Part shown: piece by piece, positions 30,734 to 40,285 of the stretch
Position numbering within the stretch: position 1 is the stretch's first letter
How the letters are laid out: each line of letters begins with the position of its first letter
Source of the DNA: Alkalilacustris brevis
GTDB taxonomy: Bacteria > Pseudomonadota > Alphaproteobacteria > Rhodobacterales > Rhodobacteraceae
Length of the DNA: 64,000 bases
Direction of reading: 5' to 3'
Assembly: GCF_003350345.1 (NCBI RefSeq)
Contig: NZ_QNVJ01000085.1
Span: forward strand, 1-64,000
Program-made: the position numbers and the translations under genes
Notes under the pieces: generated by a model
Told to the model about the DNA's origin: nothing
Seen by the model: only the letters and a program-made list of their open reading frames with translations
The model's database searches: none

Positions 30734-31618
30734 TCAGACCTCGGGTTGTTGCGCGGCCCAGCCCGGCGGAAGCTCGCCGAACGTGTCGCGCACATAAGCA
30801 TATTGCGGGGCAAGTTTCTCGCGCGCCGCCGCGGCCAGGGCCGGGTCGAGCGCCAGCGACACCCCCTCATAGACCCGCCGGGCGGTGTCGGGCACGACAT
30901 AGCCGATGCCCAGGAACCCCGTCAGGCGGCGGATTGACGCCTCGGAAAACAGCGTCTCGTAAAACAGGATCAGCCGCTCGCCCGCCGGGATCGCGGCAAA
31001 GATGCGCTCAAGCGCGCCGCGATAGTCGCAGCGGCGGTCGATTTCGGCCTCGCCGCCCGCAAGCCAGCGATCCATCATCGCCCGCGCGGCGCCGGCCGGA
31101 TCGGCGCGGCCCTCGGGGCGCGTCGGCGCCGTCTGCCGTATGTTCGACCACAGCCGCGCCACCGGGTCGCGCAGCACATAGAAGAAGCGCACGACCGGCG
31201 CGAGGCGGCGCATCTCGTGCAGGCGGGGCTCGGGCAGCAGGCTGTAGGCGGGGGTGATCTCTCCGATCACGCGCGCCTCTGCCGCGCGCCCGTTCTCCAG
31301 ATAGGCCAAATAGGCCGCATGATCGGCCTGCCGCCGCTCGAACAGCGCGATCAGCGCGTCATGGGCGGCGATGTTGCGCTCCAGCCGGGCGCGTTGCGCG
31401 GCGGCGCCCGCATCGCGTAGCCGCGCGGCCAGTTCAGCACGGCGCGTCAATAGCTGCCTGATCCGCCAGTCATGGCTGCCGCGTTCGAGCGTGTCGAAGT
31501 AATGCGCTTCCTTCACCTCGCGCAGGTGGCACTCGGGGTGGTCGGTGAGGTAACGGTTGAGCCAGCTTGTGCCCGCCCGCGTCGCCCCCAGCCCGAACAT
31601 GAGCGTGGCCTGCGCCAT
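30734..31618 (-). CDS. PAPS-dependent sulfotransferase embedded in the nuo operon
   Basis: The start [20 protein letters not shown] lies 4 bases after the nuoC stop, giving 294 residues. Residues 11-19 (GATRAGTSW) are the 5'-phosphosulfate-binding loop; [11 protein letters not shown] (149-159, with Arg150 and Ser158) is the 3'-phosphate site; [10 protein letters not shown] is a typical acceptor-side block. The central ~60 residues are a charged helical insert. By family it transfers sulfate from PAPS to a hydroxyl or amine on a carbohydrate, lipid or peptide; the acceptor is unknown. It is not part of complex I in any organism I know. Its tight spacing to nuoC and nuoD means it is read on the nuo mRNA. 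Confidence 0.9.
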   Translation of the reverse strand: MAQATLMFGLGATRAGTSWLNRYLTDHPECHLREVKEAHYFDTLERGSHDWRIRQLLTRRAELAARLRDAGAAAQRARLERNIAAHDALIALFERRQADHAAYLAYLENGRAAEARVIGEITPAYSLLPEPRLHEMRRLAPVVRFFYVLRDPVARLWSNIRQTAPTRPEGRADPAGAARAMMDRWLAGGEAEIDRRCDYRGALERIFAAIPAGERLILFYETLFSEASIRRLTGFLGIGYVVPDTARRVYEGVSLALDPALAAAAREKLAPQYAYVRDTFGELPPGWAAQQPEV

Positions 31619-31622
31619 CGGC

Positions 31623-32246
31623 TTACTGCCCCCCGCCCTTTTCGCCCTGCGCCTTGTCGTCGCCGGGCAGGATGTATTCGGCCCCTTCCCAGGGCGACAT
31701 GAAATCGAATTGCCGGTATTCCTGCACCAGGTTGACCGGCTCGTAGACCACGCGCTTGAGCGCCTCGTCATAGCGCACCTCGGTATAGCCGGTGGTGGGG
31801 AAATCCTTGCGCAGCGGATGCCCGCGAAAGCCGTAATCGGTGAGGATGCGCCGCAGGTCCGGGTGGCCGGAGAACAGGATGCCGAACATGTCGAACACCT
31901 CGCGCTCGAACCAGCCGGCCGATGGGTGCAGTTCGGTGATGGAGGGCACCATTTCATCCTCGCGCAGCTCGAACTTCACGCGGATGCGCTGGTTCTGCCA
32001 CATCGACAGGAAATGATAGACCATGTCGAAGCGCTTGACCCGCTCGGGGTGATCCACCGCCGTGATATCCACCAGCGTGGTAAACTGGCAGGCCGGATCG
32101 GCCTTGAGGAAGCGGACGAACTCGAACAGATCGGACAGGCCGATCTTCACGGTCAGCTCGTCATGGGCGATGCTGCAGGCATCCTCGGCCAGGTCGGGCC
32201 TTTTCAGGCCGATATGTGCGGCCAGCTGGCTCAGGGCCTCGGTCAT
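31623..32246 (-). CDS. nuoC: NADH-quinone oxidoreductase subunit C
   Basis: A 207-residue separate NuoC (not fused to NuoD as in E. coli). [71 protein letters not shown] is the conserved 30-kDa block, here spanning residues ~105-155. It is part of the connecting module between the NADH and quinone modules. It lies 12 bases after nuoB. A short acidic and Gly-rich tail ([12 protein letters not shown]) ends it just before the sulfotransferase gene. Confidence 0.97.
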   Translation of the reverse strand: MTEALSQLAAHIGLKRPDLAEDACSIAHDELTVKIGLSDLFEFVRFLKADPACQFTTLVDITAVDHPERVKRFDMVYHFLSMWQNQRIRVKFELREDEMVPSITELHPSAGWFEREVFDMFGILFSGHPDLRRILTDYGFRGHPLRKDFPTTGYTEVRYDEALKRVVYEPVNLVQEYRQFDFMSPWEGAEYILPGDDKAQGEKGGGQ

Positions 32247-32258
32247 TGACGCGCCTCC

Positions 32259-33148
<890 letters not shown>

Positions 33149-33195
33149 GGTCGGCTCCTCGGCTGGCTCTGAAATGCACGCTCGCACTTGCAGCG

Positions 33196-33224
33196 GGTTT
33201 ACTCCTGCCTTGGGGCAGGGTCAA
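33196..33224 (-). promoter_or_regulatory. Candidate promoter of the nuo operon
   Basis: On the minus strand TTGACC (33224-33219) and TAAACC (33201-33196) are separated by exactly 17 bases, about 48 bases before the nuoA start. The spacer holds a small inverted repeat (CTGCC-CCAA-GGCAG), which might bind a regulator. Assigned by eye. Confidence 0.45.
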
Positions 33225-33352
33225 CCAAAGCCCCCTGCCCGAAAGCGCGGAAATGGCGGGTTTCGCAACGGCAAGCCCGCATTTGCCGCACCGCAGCGCG
33301 CAGGCCGCACAAGCGACACGTGCTCCTGTGACCGCTAACGCCCGCCCTGGGC

Positions 33353-34015
33353 TCAGGTGAGTCGTTCGGCCAGGTCGTAAAGCGCCTCGTAGCTGTCGAG
33401 CAGCGCGTCGGGCTGAAGACGCTCCACCCCGCGCCCCTCGGGGCCGAAGGTGACCAGCGCCACGGGCACCCCGGCGGCGCGCGCAGTGTCACGGTCGGTG
33501 ATCGTGTCGCCCACCATCAGCACGCGGCGCGGATCGCCCCCCGCCAGGCGGACGGCCTCGCGCAGCGGTGCCGGGTCGGGTTTGCGCACGGGCAGCGTAT
33601 CGGCCCCCACCAGCGCGCCGAAAGCATCGCGAAACCCCAGGCGGAACAGCAGCAATTCGGCCAGGCGCGCGGGCTTGTTGGTGCAGATCGCCACCGCGTA
33701 ACCCGCCGCGCGCAGCCGCTCCACCGCCGCCTCGGCGCCCGGGTAGACCCGGCTGTGCCGGTCGATATTGGCGGCATAGGACTCCAGCAGGAAGGGATAC
33801 TGCGCATCGATATCGGCATCGCTCCAGGGGCGGCCCAGCCGCTCGAACCCCAGCCGCAGCATTGCCCGCCCCCCCGCGAAGGCCGCCGTGCAATCGCCGA
33901 CAGGGTGAAGCATGTCGCCATGCCCGAGCACGCGGAAACAGGCATTCGCCGCCGCGATAAGGTCGGCGCCGGTATCGACCAGCGTGCCGTCGAGATCGAA
34001 AATCACCGTGCGCAT
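33353..34015 (-). CDS. gph: Phosphoglycolate phosphatase (HAD family)
   Basis: A 220-residue HAD-superfamily hydrolase. Motif I is FDLDGTLVDT (Asp7 nucleophile, Asp9), motif II CTNKP, motif III the Lys in RKPDPAPL, and motif IV MVGDTITDRDTA. Length and the GADTLPVRKPDP context fit Gph, which removes 2-phosphoglycolate made by DNA repair or Rubisco oxygenation. A related HAD phosphatase cannot be excluded. It lies 204 bases upstream of nuoA in the same direction and divergent from glmS. Confidence 0.88.
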   Translation of the reverse strand: MRTVIFDLDGTLVDTGADLIAAANACFRVLGHGDMLHPVGDCTAAFAGGRAMLRLGFERLGRPWSDADIDAQYPFLLESYAANIDRHSRVYPGAEAAVERLRAAGYAVAICTNKPARLAELLLFRLGFRDAFGALVGADTLPVRKPDPAPLREAVRLAGGDPRRVLMVGDTITDRDTARAAGVPVALVTFGPEGRGVERLQPDALLDSYEALYDLAERLT

Positions 34016-34135
34016 CGGCCCTCCCGGCGGGTTTCCGCCAGTGCGGCGGATATTACGGCTGCGAAATCAATAGTGACTCATGCGGCTATTGCAGCCGGCC
34101 ACTGTCTAAGTAAAACGGCCTGCAAGCAATGTTAA

Positions 34136-34149
34136 GCCCGTTCGCGGGC
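34136..34149 (+). promoter_or_regulatory. UUCG hairpin in the glmS leader
   Basis: GCCCG (34136-34140), TTCG and CGGGC (34145-34149) form a very stable tetraloop hairpin 92 bases before glmS. Flanking AAG and CTT could extend pairing with a bulge, and CTTGTCTTT follows. It might be an attenuator, but the T-run is weak. A possible promoter (TTGCAG at 34089, TAAAAC at 34111) lies just upstream. Confidence 0.35.
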
Positions 34150-34240
34150 GGCTTGTCTTTCGCTGGCTGCGCGGCGCGCCGGCGATTTCGCGGCTGCACC
34201 GCACCGCATCACGGGCAGATCGAAGGGATCGAGGCAGATC

Positions 34241-36064
34241 ATGTGTGGCATCGTCGGCATTCTGGGCCGTCACGAGGTGGCGCCGGTCATCCTTGAGGCG
34301 TTGCGGCGGCTGGAATACCGGGGCTATGACAGCGCCGGGATCGCCACCGTGCAGGACGGGCGGCTGGAACGCCGCCGCGCCGTGGGCAAGCTGGTCAACC
34401 TCTCGGACCTTCTGGTGCACGAGCCGCTACGCGGGCGCGCGGGCATCGGCCACACCCGCTGGGCGACCCATGGCGCGGCCACGCTGGAAAACGCCCACCC
34501 CCACCGCGCGGGGCCGGTCGCGGTGGTGCATAACGGCATCATCGAGAATTTCGCGGCGCTGCGCGAAGAGCTGGCCGCCGAAGGGGTCGGCTTCACCACC
34601 CAAACCGACACCGAGACCATCGCGCTGCTGGTCCGGCGCGAGCTGGAAAAGGGCGCCAGCCCCCGCGACGCCGCCGAGGCCACACTGGGGCAGCTCGAAG
34701 GTGCCTTTGCGCTGGCCCTGCTGTTCGAAGGCGAGGACGATCTGCTGTTCGTCGCGCGGCAGGGCTCGCCGCTGGCCATCGGGCATGGCGACGGCGAGAT
34801 GTATGTCGGCTCAGACGCGATCGCGCTCGCCCCCCTGAGCGACCGCATCACCTATCTCGAAGAGGGCGACCGCGCCGTCATCACCCGCGCGGGCGCCGAG
34901 ATATTCGACGCCGAAGGCCGCCGTGTGAACCGCGCGGTTCAGCGCATCGAGATGGACGCCGCGCGCGTCGAGAAATCGGGCTACCGGCATTTCATGGCCA
35001 AGGAGATCGCCGAGCAGCCGCGCGTCATGGCCGGGCTGCTGGAACATTACCTGCCCGCAGACGAGGCAGCCCGCATCGCCCTGCCCGAGGCGCTGGATTT
35101 CACCGATTGCGACCGCGTCACGCTGGTGGCCTGCGGCACTGCGCATTATGCCTGCCATGTCGCCAAATACTGGTTCGGCCAGCTTGCCGGGCTGCCCTGC
35201 GAGATCGACATCGCCAGCGAGTTTCGCTACCGCGACCCGGTCACCAGCCCGCGCGAGATTGCCATTTTCGTCAGCCAGTCGGGCGAGACCGCCGACACGC
35301 TGGCCGCGCTGCGCCATGTGAAGGACCGCGTGAAACAGGTGGTCGCGGTGGTCAATGTGCCCACATCCTCGATCGCGCGCGAGGCCGATCTGGTGCTGCC
35401 CATCCATGCCGGGCCGGAAATCGGCGTGGCCTCGACCAAGGCCTTCACCGCGCAGCTTGGCGTGCTGGCGCTGATGGCGCTGCGGGCCGGGCAGCAGCGT
35501 GGCAGGCTGGATCAGACGGCGCTGGCCGAACACACGACCGCCCTGCGCGCGCTTCCGGGGCTGATGAACAGCGCCTTGGGCCTAAACGAGACGATCGCCG
35601 ACTTGGCCGAGGCGCTGGCCGGCTATCGCGATGTGCTGTTCTTGGGCCGCGGAACGATGTATCCCCTTGCCCTGGAGGGTGCTCTAAAGCTGAAGGAAAT
35701 CAGCTATATACATGCTGAAGCTTACGCAGCTGGCGAACTCAAGCACGGCCCAATCGCACTGATCGACACCCAGGTGCCCACCATCGTCATGGCACCGCGC
35801 GATGCGCTGTTTGCCAAGACCGTCTCGAACATGCAGGAGGTCATGGCACGGCACGGGCCGGTGGTTCTGATCTCGGATGCCGAGGGCATTGCGGAGGCAG
35901 GCAGCGCGGTCTGGAAATCGGTCAGGATGCCCGAGGCCCCTGCCCTCACCGCGCCCATTCTCTATGCCCTGCCCGCACAGATGATCGCCTATCACACTGC
36001 GGTCGCCAAGGGCACCGATGTGGACCAGCCCAGGAACCTGGCGAAATCGGTCACGGTGGAGTGA
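34241..36064 (+). CDS. glmS: Glutamine--fructose-6-phosphate aminotransferase (isomerizing)
   Basis: A 607-residue two-domain enzyme making glucosamine-6-phosphate for peptidoglycan and lipopolysaccharide. MCGIVGILGRHEVAP gives the N-terminal nucleophile Cys2 exposed after Met removal; GHTRWATHGAATLENAHPH belongs to the glutaminase domain. Two SIS domains follow (FVSQSGETADTLAALRH, then LGRGTMYPLALEGALKLKE) and the C-terminus ends NLAKSVTVE, the usual catalytic tail. It stands without glmU and converges on a lipoprotein gene. Confidence 0.97.
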   Translation: MCGIVGILGRHEVAPVILEALRRLEYRGYDSAGIATVQDGRLERRRAVGKLVNLSDLLVHEPLRGRAGIGHTRWATHGAATLENAHPHRAGPVAVVHNGIIENFAALREELAAEGVGFTTQTDTETIALLVRRELEKGASPRDAAEATLGQLEGAFALALLFEGEDDLLFVARQGSPLAIGHGDGEMYVGSDAIALAPLSDRITYLEEGDRAVITRAGAEIFDAEGRRVNRAVQRIEMDAARVEKSGYRHFMAKEIAEQPRVMAGLLEHYLPADEAARIALPEALDFTDCDRVTLVACGTAHYACHVAKYWFGQLAGLPCEIDIASEFRYRDPVTSPREIAIFVSQSGETADTLAALRHVKDRVKQVVAVVNVPTSSIAREADLVLPIHAGPEIGVASTKAFTAQLGVLALMALRAGQQRGRLDQTALAEHTTALRALPGLMNSALGLNETIADLAEALAGYRDVLFLGRGTMYPLALEGALKLKEISYIHAEAYAAGELKHGPIALIDTQVPTIVMAPRDALFAKTVSNMQEVMARHGPVVLISDAEGIAEAGSAVWKSVRMPEAPALTAPILYALPAQMIAYHTAVAKGTDVDQPRNLAKSVTVE

Positions 36065-36091
36065 CCGCAAAAGGCCTGGCAGCGCGCCGTG

Positions 36092-36604
36092 CTACTGCGC
36101 AAATACTATCAGGTCGGGCAGCGCGGTAAGCGGCAGTTCCAGCGCGCGGAACGCGGCCAGCGAAAGCTGGCTGCCCGAACCCGGCGCCGCACCGGAGGGG
36201 CGCAGCTCCACCTGAACCGAGGCGCCGCTGGGCGCATGCAGCACACGCCCCTCGGCCGCTTGCGTGACCAGCCCGGTGCGCAGCCAGAAGCCCGGCTCGC
36301 CCGGCGGGCCGAGGCTGGCCGTGGTGCGCCCCAGCTCCCGCCCCTGCGCCGCCGGCGCAGCCAGCGCCGCGACACGCTCGGCCTGGGTGGTGGTGTCGAA
36401 TGCCTCGGCGGTGCGTGCCCCGGACGGCGGGCGCACGCCCCCGCTGCCCGGCCGCGCCGCGGGCCGCGGAGTATCGGCAACGGGCGAGGCCAGCGCGACC
36501 TCCGCGCCGCCAGCGCCGCCGCGTTGAAACCGATCGAACGCACCGCATCCGCTCAGCAGCACAAGACCGCCCGCCAAAGCCATATATTTCAGGATCGGTG
36601 CCAT
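36092..36604 (-). CDS. Conserved Rhodobacterales-type lipoprotein
   Basis: The 170-residue protein has a lipobox VLLSGC (lipidated Cys20) after a short hydrophobic stretch. The first ~70 mature residues are Gly/Ala/Pro-rich and disordered; the folded C-terminal half holds RTTASLGPPGEPGFWLRTGLV and a domain ending LTALPDLIVFAQ. Similar proteins are sometimes called D-galactarate dehydratase, a name I think is a propagated error, because nothing resembles that enzyme. The function is unknown; it is probably envelope-anchored. It is convergent with glmS (27-base gap) and divergent from moaA. Confidence 0.78.
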   Translation of the reverse strand: MAPILKYMALAGGLVLLSGCGAFDRFQRGGAGGAEVALASPVADTPRPAARPGSGGVRPPSGARTAEAFDTTTQAERVAALAAPAAQGRELGRTTASLGPPGEPGFWLRTGLVTQAAEGRVLHAPSGASVQVELRPSGAAPGSGSQLSLAAFRALELPLTALPDLIVFAQ

Positions 36605-36688
36605 GATTCCTGCTTAGCCCGCGAATTTTGCCCGATCAATGCACGGTCAGCACTTGCCCGAACACATCCGCGTGGCTAGGTTTCAGGC

Positions 36689-37693
36689 ATGAGCACACCT
36701 TTGATCGACCCATTCGCCCGCCCGATCAACTATCTTCGGGTTTCGGTGACCGACCGTTGCGATTTCCGCTGTGTCTATTGCATGGCGGAAAACATGACCT
36801 TCCTGCCGAAGAAGGAACTGTTGTCGCTCGAAGAACTGGATCGCATGTGCTCCACCTTCGTCCGACTCGGGGTCGAAAAGCTTCGGATAACGGGCGGCGA
36901 GCCGCTGGTGCGACGCGACATCATGTCGTTCTTCGCCAAGATGACGCGGCATCTGGAAAGCGGTGCGCTGCGGGAGTTGACGGTCACCACCAACGGCTCG
37001 CAACTGCGCCGATTCGCGCGGCAGCTTGCCGATTGCGGGGTGCGGCGCATCAATGTCTCGCTCGACACGCTCGACGAGAAGAAATTCGCCGACATCACCC
37101 GCTGGGGGCGGCTGGCGCAGGTGCTCGACGGAATCGACGCCGCGCAGGAGGCCGGGCTGCGCATCAAGATCAACACCGTCGCGCTCAAGGGCTTCAACGA
37201 AGACGAGTTGTTCACCCTGCAGGAATGGTGCGCCGAGCGCGGGATGGACCTGACCTTCATCGAGGTCATGCCGATGGGCGATTTGGGCAACGAGGACCGG
37301 TTGGACCAGTACTGGTCATTGAAGGACCTGCGCGGCCGACTGGCCGAACGCTTCACCCTGCACGACCTGGCCGAGCGCACCGGCGGCCCGGCGCGCTATG
37401 TGCAGCTTGAAGAGACCGGGCAGAAGATCGGCTTCATCACGCCGCTGACCCATAATTTCTGCGAAAGCTGCAACCGCGTGCGGCTGACCTGCACCGGCGA
37501 ACTATACATGTGCCTGGGGCAGGAGGACATGGCCGACCTGCGCGCGCCGCTGCGCGCCAGCGAGGGTGACGGGCAACTGGAAGAGGCCATCCGCGCCGCC
37601 ATCGCGCGCAAGCCCAAGGGCCATGATTTCGACTATTCGCGCCAGAAGGTCGATGGCCAGATGACCCGCCACATGAGCCACACGGGCGGCTAG
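36689..37693 (+). CDS. moaA: GTP 3',8-cyclase MoaA
   Basis: A 334-residue radical SAM enzyme. The N-terminal cluster motif is [11 protein letters not shown] (CxxxCxxC); the second [4Fe-4S] cluster is bound by [14 protein letters not shown] and a later Cys. The protein ends HTGG, the conserved C-terminal GlyGly pair needed for catalysis. It performs the first step of molybdenum cofactor synthesis from GTP. No other moa gene is adjacent. A 6-base-stem hairpin lies just downstream at 37705-37724. Confidence 0.96.
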   Translation: MSTPLIDPFARPINYLRVSVTDRCDFRCVYCMAENMTFLPKKELLSLEELDRMCSTFVRLGVEKLRITGGEPLVRRDIMSFFAKMTRHLESGALRELTVTTNGSQLRRFARQLADCGVRRINVSLDTLDEKKFADITRWGRLAQVLDGIDAAQEAGLRIKINTVALKGFNEDELFTLQEWCAERGMDLTFIEVMPMGDLGNEDRLDQYWSLKDLRGRLAERFTLHDLAERTGGPARYVQLEETGQKIGFITPLTHNFCESCNRVRLTCTGELYMCLGQEDMADLRAPLRASEGDGQLEEAIRAAIARKPKGHDFDYSRQKVDGQMTRHMSHTGG

Positions 37694-37704
37694 AGCAATT
37701 TCAA

Positions 37705-37724
37705 GTCAGGTGGAATGGCCTGAC
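37705..37724 (+). terminator. Hairpin after moaA
   Basis: GTCAGG (37705-37710) pairs with CCTGAC (37719-37724) across an 8-base loop, 12 bases after the moaA stop. No U-tract follows. The preceding GAGCAATTTCAAG and the hairpin recall a dispersed alphaproteobacterial intergenic repeat; that resemblance is from memory. Confidence 0.4.
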
Positions 37725-37845
37725 GGCTCGAACATTGCGCCAGAACATGAAGCTGCGAAAATTCGGTGTTTCAACGAAAATCCGAATTGCTGCAAATCGG
37801 CGCGCCCCTGTCGCGGCCACGCGCCTTTGGCCGACGTTGCGTCGT

Positions 37846-37870
37846 GGATATTTTCATCACAGTGAAGGGG
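37846..37870 (+). repeat. Short 3'-flanking element, copy 3
   Basis: GGATATTTTCA followed by TCACAGTGA (37857-37865, palindromic around the central A) and AGGGG. It lies 47 bases beyond the stop of the acyltransferase gene, in the same orientation relative to that gene as the other copies. Confidence 0.55.
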
Positions 37871-37916
37871 CGGGCCTGTGCCCAATAGCGGGCGGGCGCG
37901 CCCGGATCGCACCCTG

Positions 37917-38906
37917 TCAGGTGGCGGCGCGCTTTTTCCTGCGGTCGCGCGCATGCACGGGCTTCCAGCGGTTGTGCAGCCAGAGCCACTGGGTCATGTG
38001 GCGGCGCACATGCGCCTCGAGGCTGTCGTTGAGTTCCTGGGTCATCTGCTCGGGCGTGGTATGGGCGATGGGCGGCTCGATCAGCAGGTCGAAATTGACG
38101 CCATCGGCGCGGCGCAGCCCGTAGACGGGCACCACGAGCGCATTGTATTTCAGCGCCATCTCGGCCGCCGAGAGCGCGGTATAGGCCGTGTGGCCAAAAA
38201 ATTTCAGCGGCGCGCCATGCCGCATGCGCTGGTCGATCAGCATCCCGACCATGCCGCCGCCGCGCAGGAAGCGCACCATCTGGGCCAGGCCGCGACGGCT
38301 GCGCGGAAACACCGGCTGGCTGATGCGCGAGATTGCGGCGACATAGTGCGGGTTGAAGAACCGGTTGCTCATCGGGCGGTAAAGCCCGCCTACGCGAAAG
38401 CCGCGCTGGCTGAGCACGCCGCGCGGCACGTCGTAATTGCCGAAATGCCCCGAAACGAGAATCACCCCCCGCCCGCTGGCATGGGCTTGCTCGAGGGCGG
38501 CAAGGCCCTCTGCCCCGTGGATCTCGGCGGCGGCGGCAACCTTCAGAAACTCCTCGCCCGAGAAAATCTCGATCAGGGTGCGGGTGGCGTTGTCGGGCAC
38601 CTCGCGGGCGATGCGCGCGACCTCGGCGCGGGGCAGGTCCGGGCACACCAGCGCCAGGTTGCGCCGGATGATCCGCCGAAAGCCCACCGCAGGCGCGATG
38701 ATGCGCCCTGCAATCGCCCCCAGCAGCCGCAGCCGGGTTCTGTAGGGCAGACGGAAGCCCACCCAGAGCAGCCCGGCCACCAGCCGGGCGAAAACATAGT
38801 CGCGAACGGTCCGCATTTTCGGGAATCTGGCCAAACCGCCTGCCTCTTGCCGGTTGCGTCGCAGGGGCCGGCGCGGCGGGCGCGGCCCAGGGTCGGGCGC
38901 AGTCAT
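37917..38906 (-). CDS. Lysophospholipid/lipid A acyltransferase, LpxL-HtrB type
   Basis: I start at MTAPDPGPRPPRRPLRRNRQ (329 residues); a later ATG at 38816 is the alternative and no strong ribosome-binding site decides. The catalytic HxxxxD motif is SGHFGNYD, followed by the acceptor-side LYRPMSN and GMLIDQRM. A hydrophobic N-terminal helix (YVFARLVAGLLWVGF) anchors it to the inner membrane. By family it adds a secondary acyl chain to lipid A or an ornithine-type lipid. It is a stand-alone gene, 147 bases downstream of fliG. Confidence 0.88.
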   Translation of the reverse strand: MTAPDPGPRPPRRPLRRNRQEAGGLARFPKMRTVRDYVFARLVAGLLWVGFRLPYRTRLRLLGAIAGRIIAPAVGFRRIIRRNLALVCPDLPRAEVARIAREVPDNATRTLIEIFSGEEFLKVAAAAEIHGAEGLAALEQAHASGRGVILVSGHFGNYDVPRGVLSQRGFRVGGLYRPMSNRFFNPHYVAAISRISQPVFPRSRRGLAQMVRFLRGGGMVGMLIDQRMRHGAPLKFFGHTAYTALSAAEMALKYNALVVPVYGLRRADGVNFDLLIEPPIAHTTPEQMTQELNDSLEAHVRRHMTQWLWLHNRWKPVHARDRRKKRAAT

Positions 38907-39053
38907 AGTGCGCGCCCCGCGCAAGCTCAAGCGCCGGATCGCAGAGCGCCTGGCGCGATCCGCGCGGGTTCGCGGCGCGCGGGGGGCGGGGCATGGGGCG
39001 CAGGTGCCGCGCCGACCGGTGCCACAAGGCACGCGCGGCGCGGTGGCGGAGGC

Positions 39054-40154
39054 TCAGGCCGCCGCGTCCTCGGGGGTGACGATGGTGATTTCGCCCTCGG
39101 CATCAAGCGCGCGAATCGCGGCGATCACTTCGCTCATTGCGGCCTCGCCGTCATGCGGGCTGACCGCGGGGAGTTCCTCGGCCTCGTCGCGCAGGTTCTG
39201 GGCCATGCGCTGCGGCAGATGGGTCAGCAGAAACTCGGCCGCGGCGCGCTCTGCCTCGCTGCCTGATCCGGCGGATGCAAGCGCGCGCAGCAACACATCG
39301 TCTGCCACCTGCCGCACGATCCGGGGCACATCGCGCGCGGCGATGCGCACCGGGATATGGACGAAGGTGAAGATCGCGCGCCGCACCTCGGCGGCGAAAC
39401 GGGGGGCATCCGCGTCTAGGCCGCGCAACACGTCTTCGCGGGTGCGCGAGGGCGCAGAGTTGAGAATCGCCCCGACCCGCTCACCCGGCCCGGCATCGAA
39501 GGCCCGATGGGCCTGGGCATCAATCTGCGCGGCCAGCGACAGGCCGATGCGGCGCACGGTTTCCGGGTCGATCCGGCCGGTGCGCGCCATGGCATGGGCG
39601 ATGCGGCGCGCCTTTTCGCCGGGCAGGCGGGCCAACAGGTCAGCCGCGCGCGCCACGCTGAGCTTGGAAAGCATGACCGCCCCCACCTCGACGCCTTCCT
39701 CGGCAAGGAAGGGTGCAAGGCGTTCGGCATCGAGGCGGGCGATCCGCTCCCACGGGTCGGTCTTGGAGCCGACCCCGGCCAGCCGCCGCAGACGGCTGGC
39801 GGCCGAGGCGCTGATATGCCCGTCGAGCAGCGTGATCGCGCCATCGATGCCGCCGGGAAAGGCCAGCCCGGCCGCATCGAGCGTGGCGATGAATTCCTCG
39901 ACCACCTGCTGCACGGTGGCGCGGTCGACAAGGCGCATGGTGCCGATCTGTTCGGTCAGCGCGGCCTGCACATGTTCGGGCAGCGTGGTCAGCGGCAGAC
40001 GCCCGCCATGGGCCAGCAGCACCCGCACGACGATCGCGGCCTTCTGCCGCCCGCTCAACTGGCTGGCCCGGCGCGGCCCCGGATGCTGTGCATCCAGAAT
40101 CTCGGCCCTTTCCGCGCCGGTTCCCGCAAATTCACCTGCCGCGCCCGCGTTCAT
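39054..40154 (-). CDS. fliG: Flagellar motor switch protein FliG, isolated
   Basis: The start MNAGAAGEFAGTGAERAEIL gives 366 residues, close to alphaproteobacterial FliG (about 350-370); a longer frame to 40388 is unsupported. The middle domain has WERIARLDAERLAPFLAEE, then LSKLSVARAADLLARLP, and the C-terminal domain shows FTFVHIPVRIAARDVPRIVRQV followed by LTHLPQRMAQNLRDEAEEL. FliG sits in the cytoplasmic switch ring and meets the stator. No other flagellar gene is in the window, so it is a detached member of a flagellar set encoded elsewhere, or a relic. Confidence 0.85.
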   Translation of the reverse strand: MNAGAAGEFAGTGAERAEILDAQHPGPRRASQLSGRQKAAIVVRVLLAHGGRLPLTTLPEHVQAALTEQIGTMRLVDRATVQQVVEEFIATLDAAGLAFPGGIDGAITLLDGHISASAASRLRRLAGVGSKTDPWERIARLDAERLAPFLAEEGVEVGAVMLSKLSVARAADLLARLPGEKARRIAHAMARTGRIDPETVRRIGLSLAAQIDAQAHRAFDAGPGERVGAILNSAPSRTREDVLRGLDADAPRFAAEVRRAIFTFVHIPVRIAARDVPRIVRQVADDVLLRALASAGSGSEAERAAAEFLLTHLPQRMAQNLRDEAEELPAVSPHDGEAAMSEVIAAIRALDAEGEITIVTPEDAAA

Positions 40155-40285
40155 CCGTTCCGCCCGTGTTGCCTGACCCCGGCGCAGAATGCGGCGGGCC
40201 GGGTTAATGACGGGTTGAGAGAGGACCCCACCGGCGCAAGCTGGCGGCGGCGGCGCGGCTTTATGGCAGGGGCAGCGCGGCAGGC

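Noticed and set aside
34016-34240. glmS ribozyme
   Set aside because: The leader is short and shows only a simple tetraloop hairpin; the ribozyme is confined mostly to Gram-positive bacteria.
36092-36604. D-galactarate dehydratase
   Set aside because: Similar lipoproteins carry this name in databases, but the 170-residue lipoprotein has no features of that enzyme.
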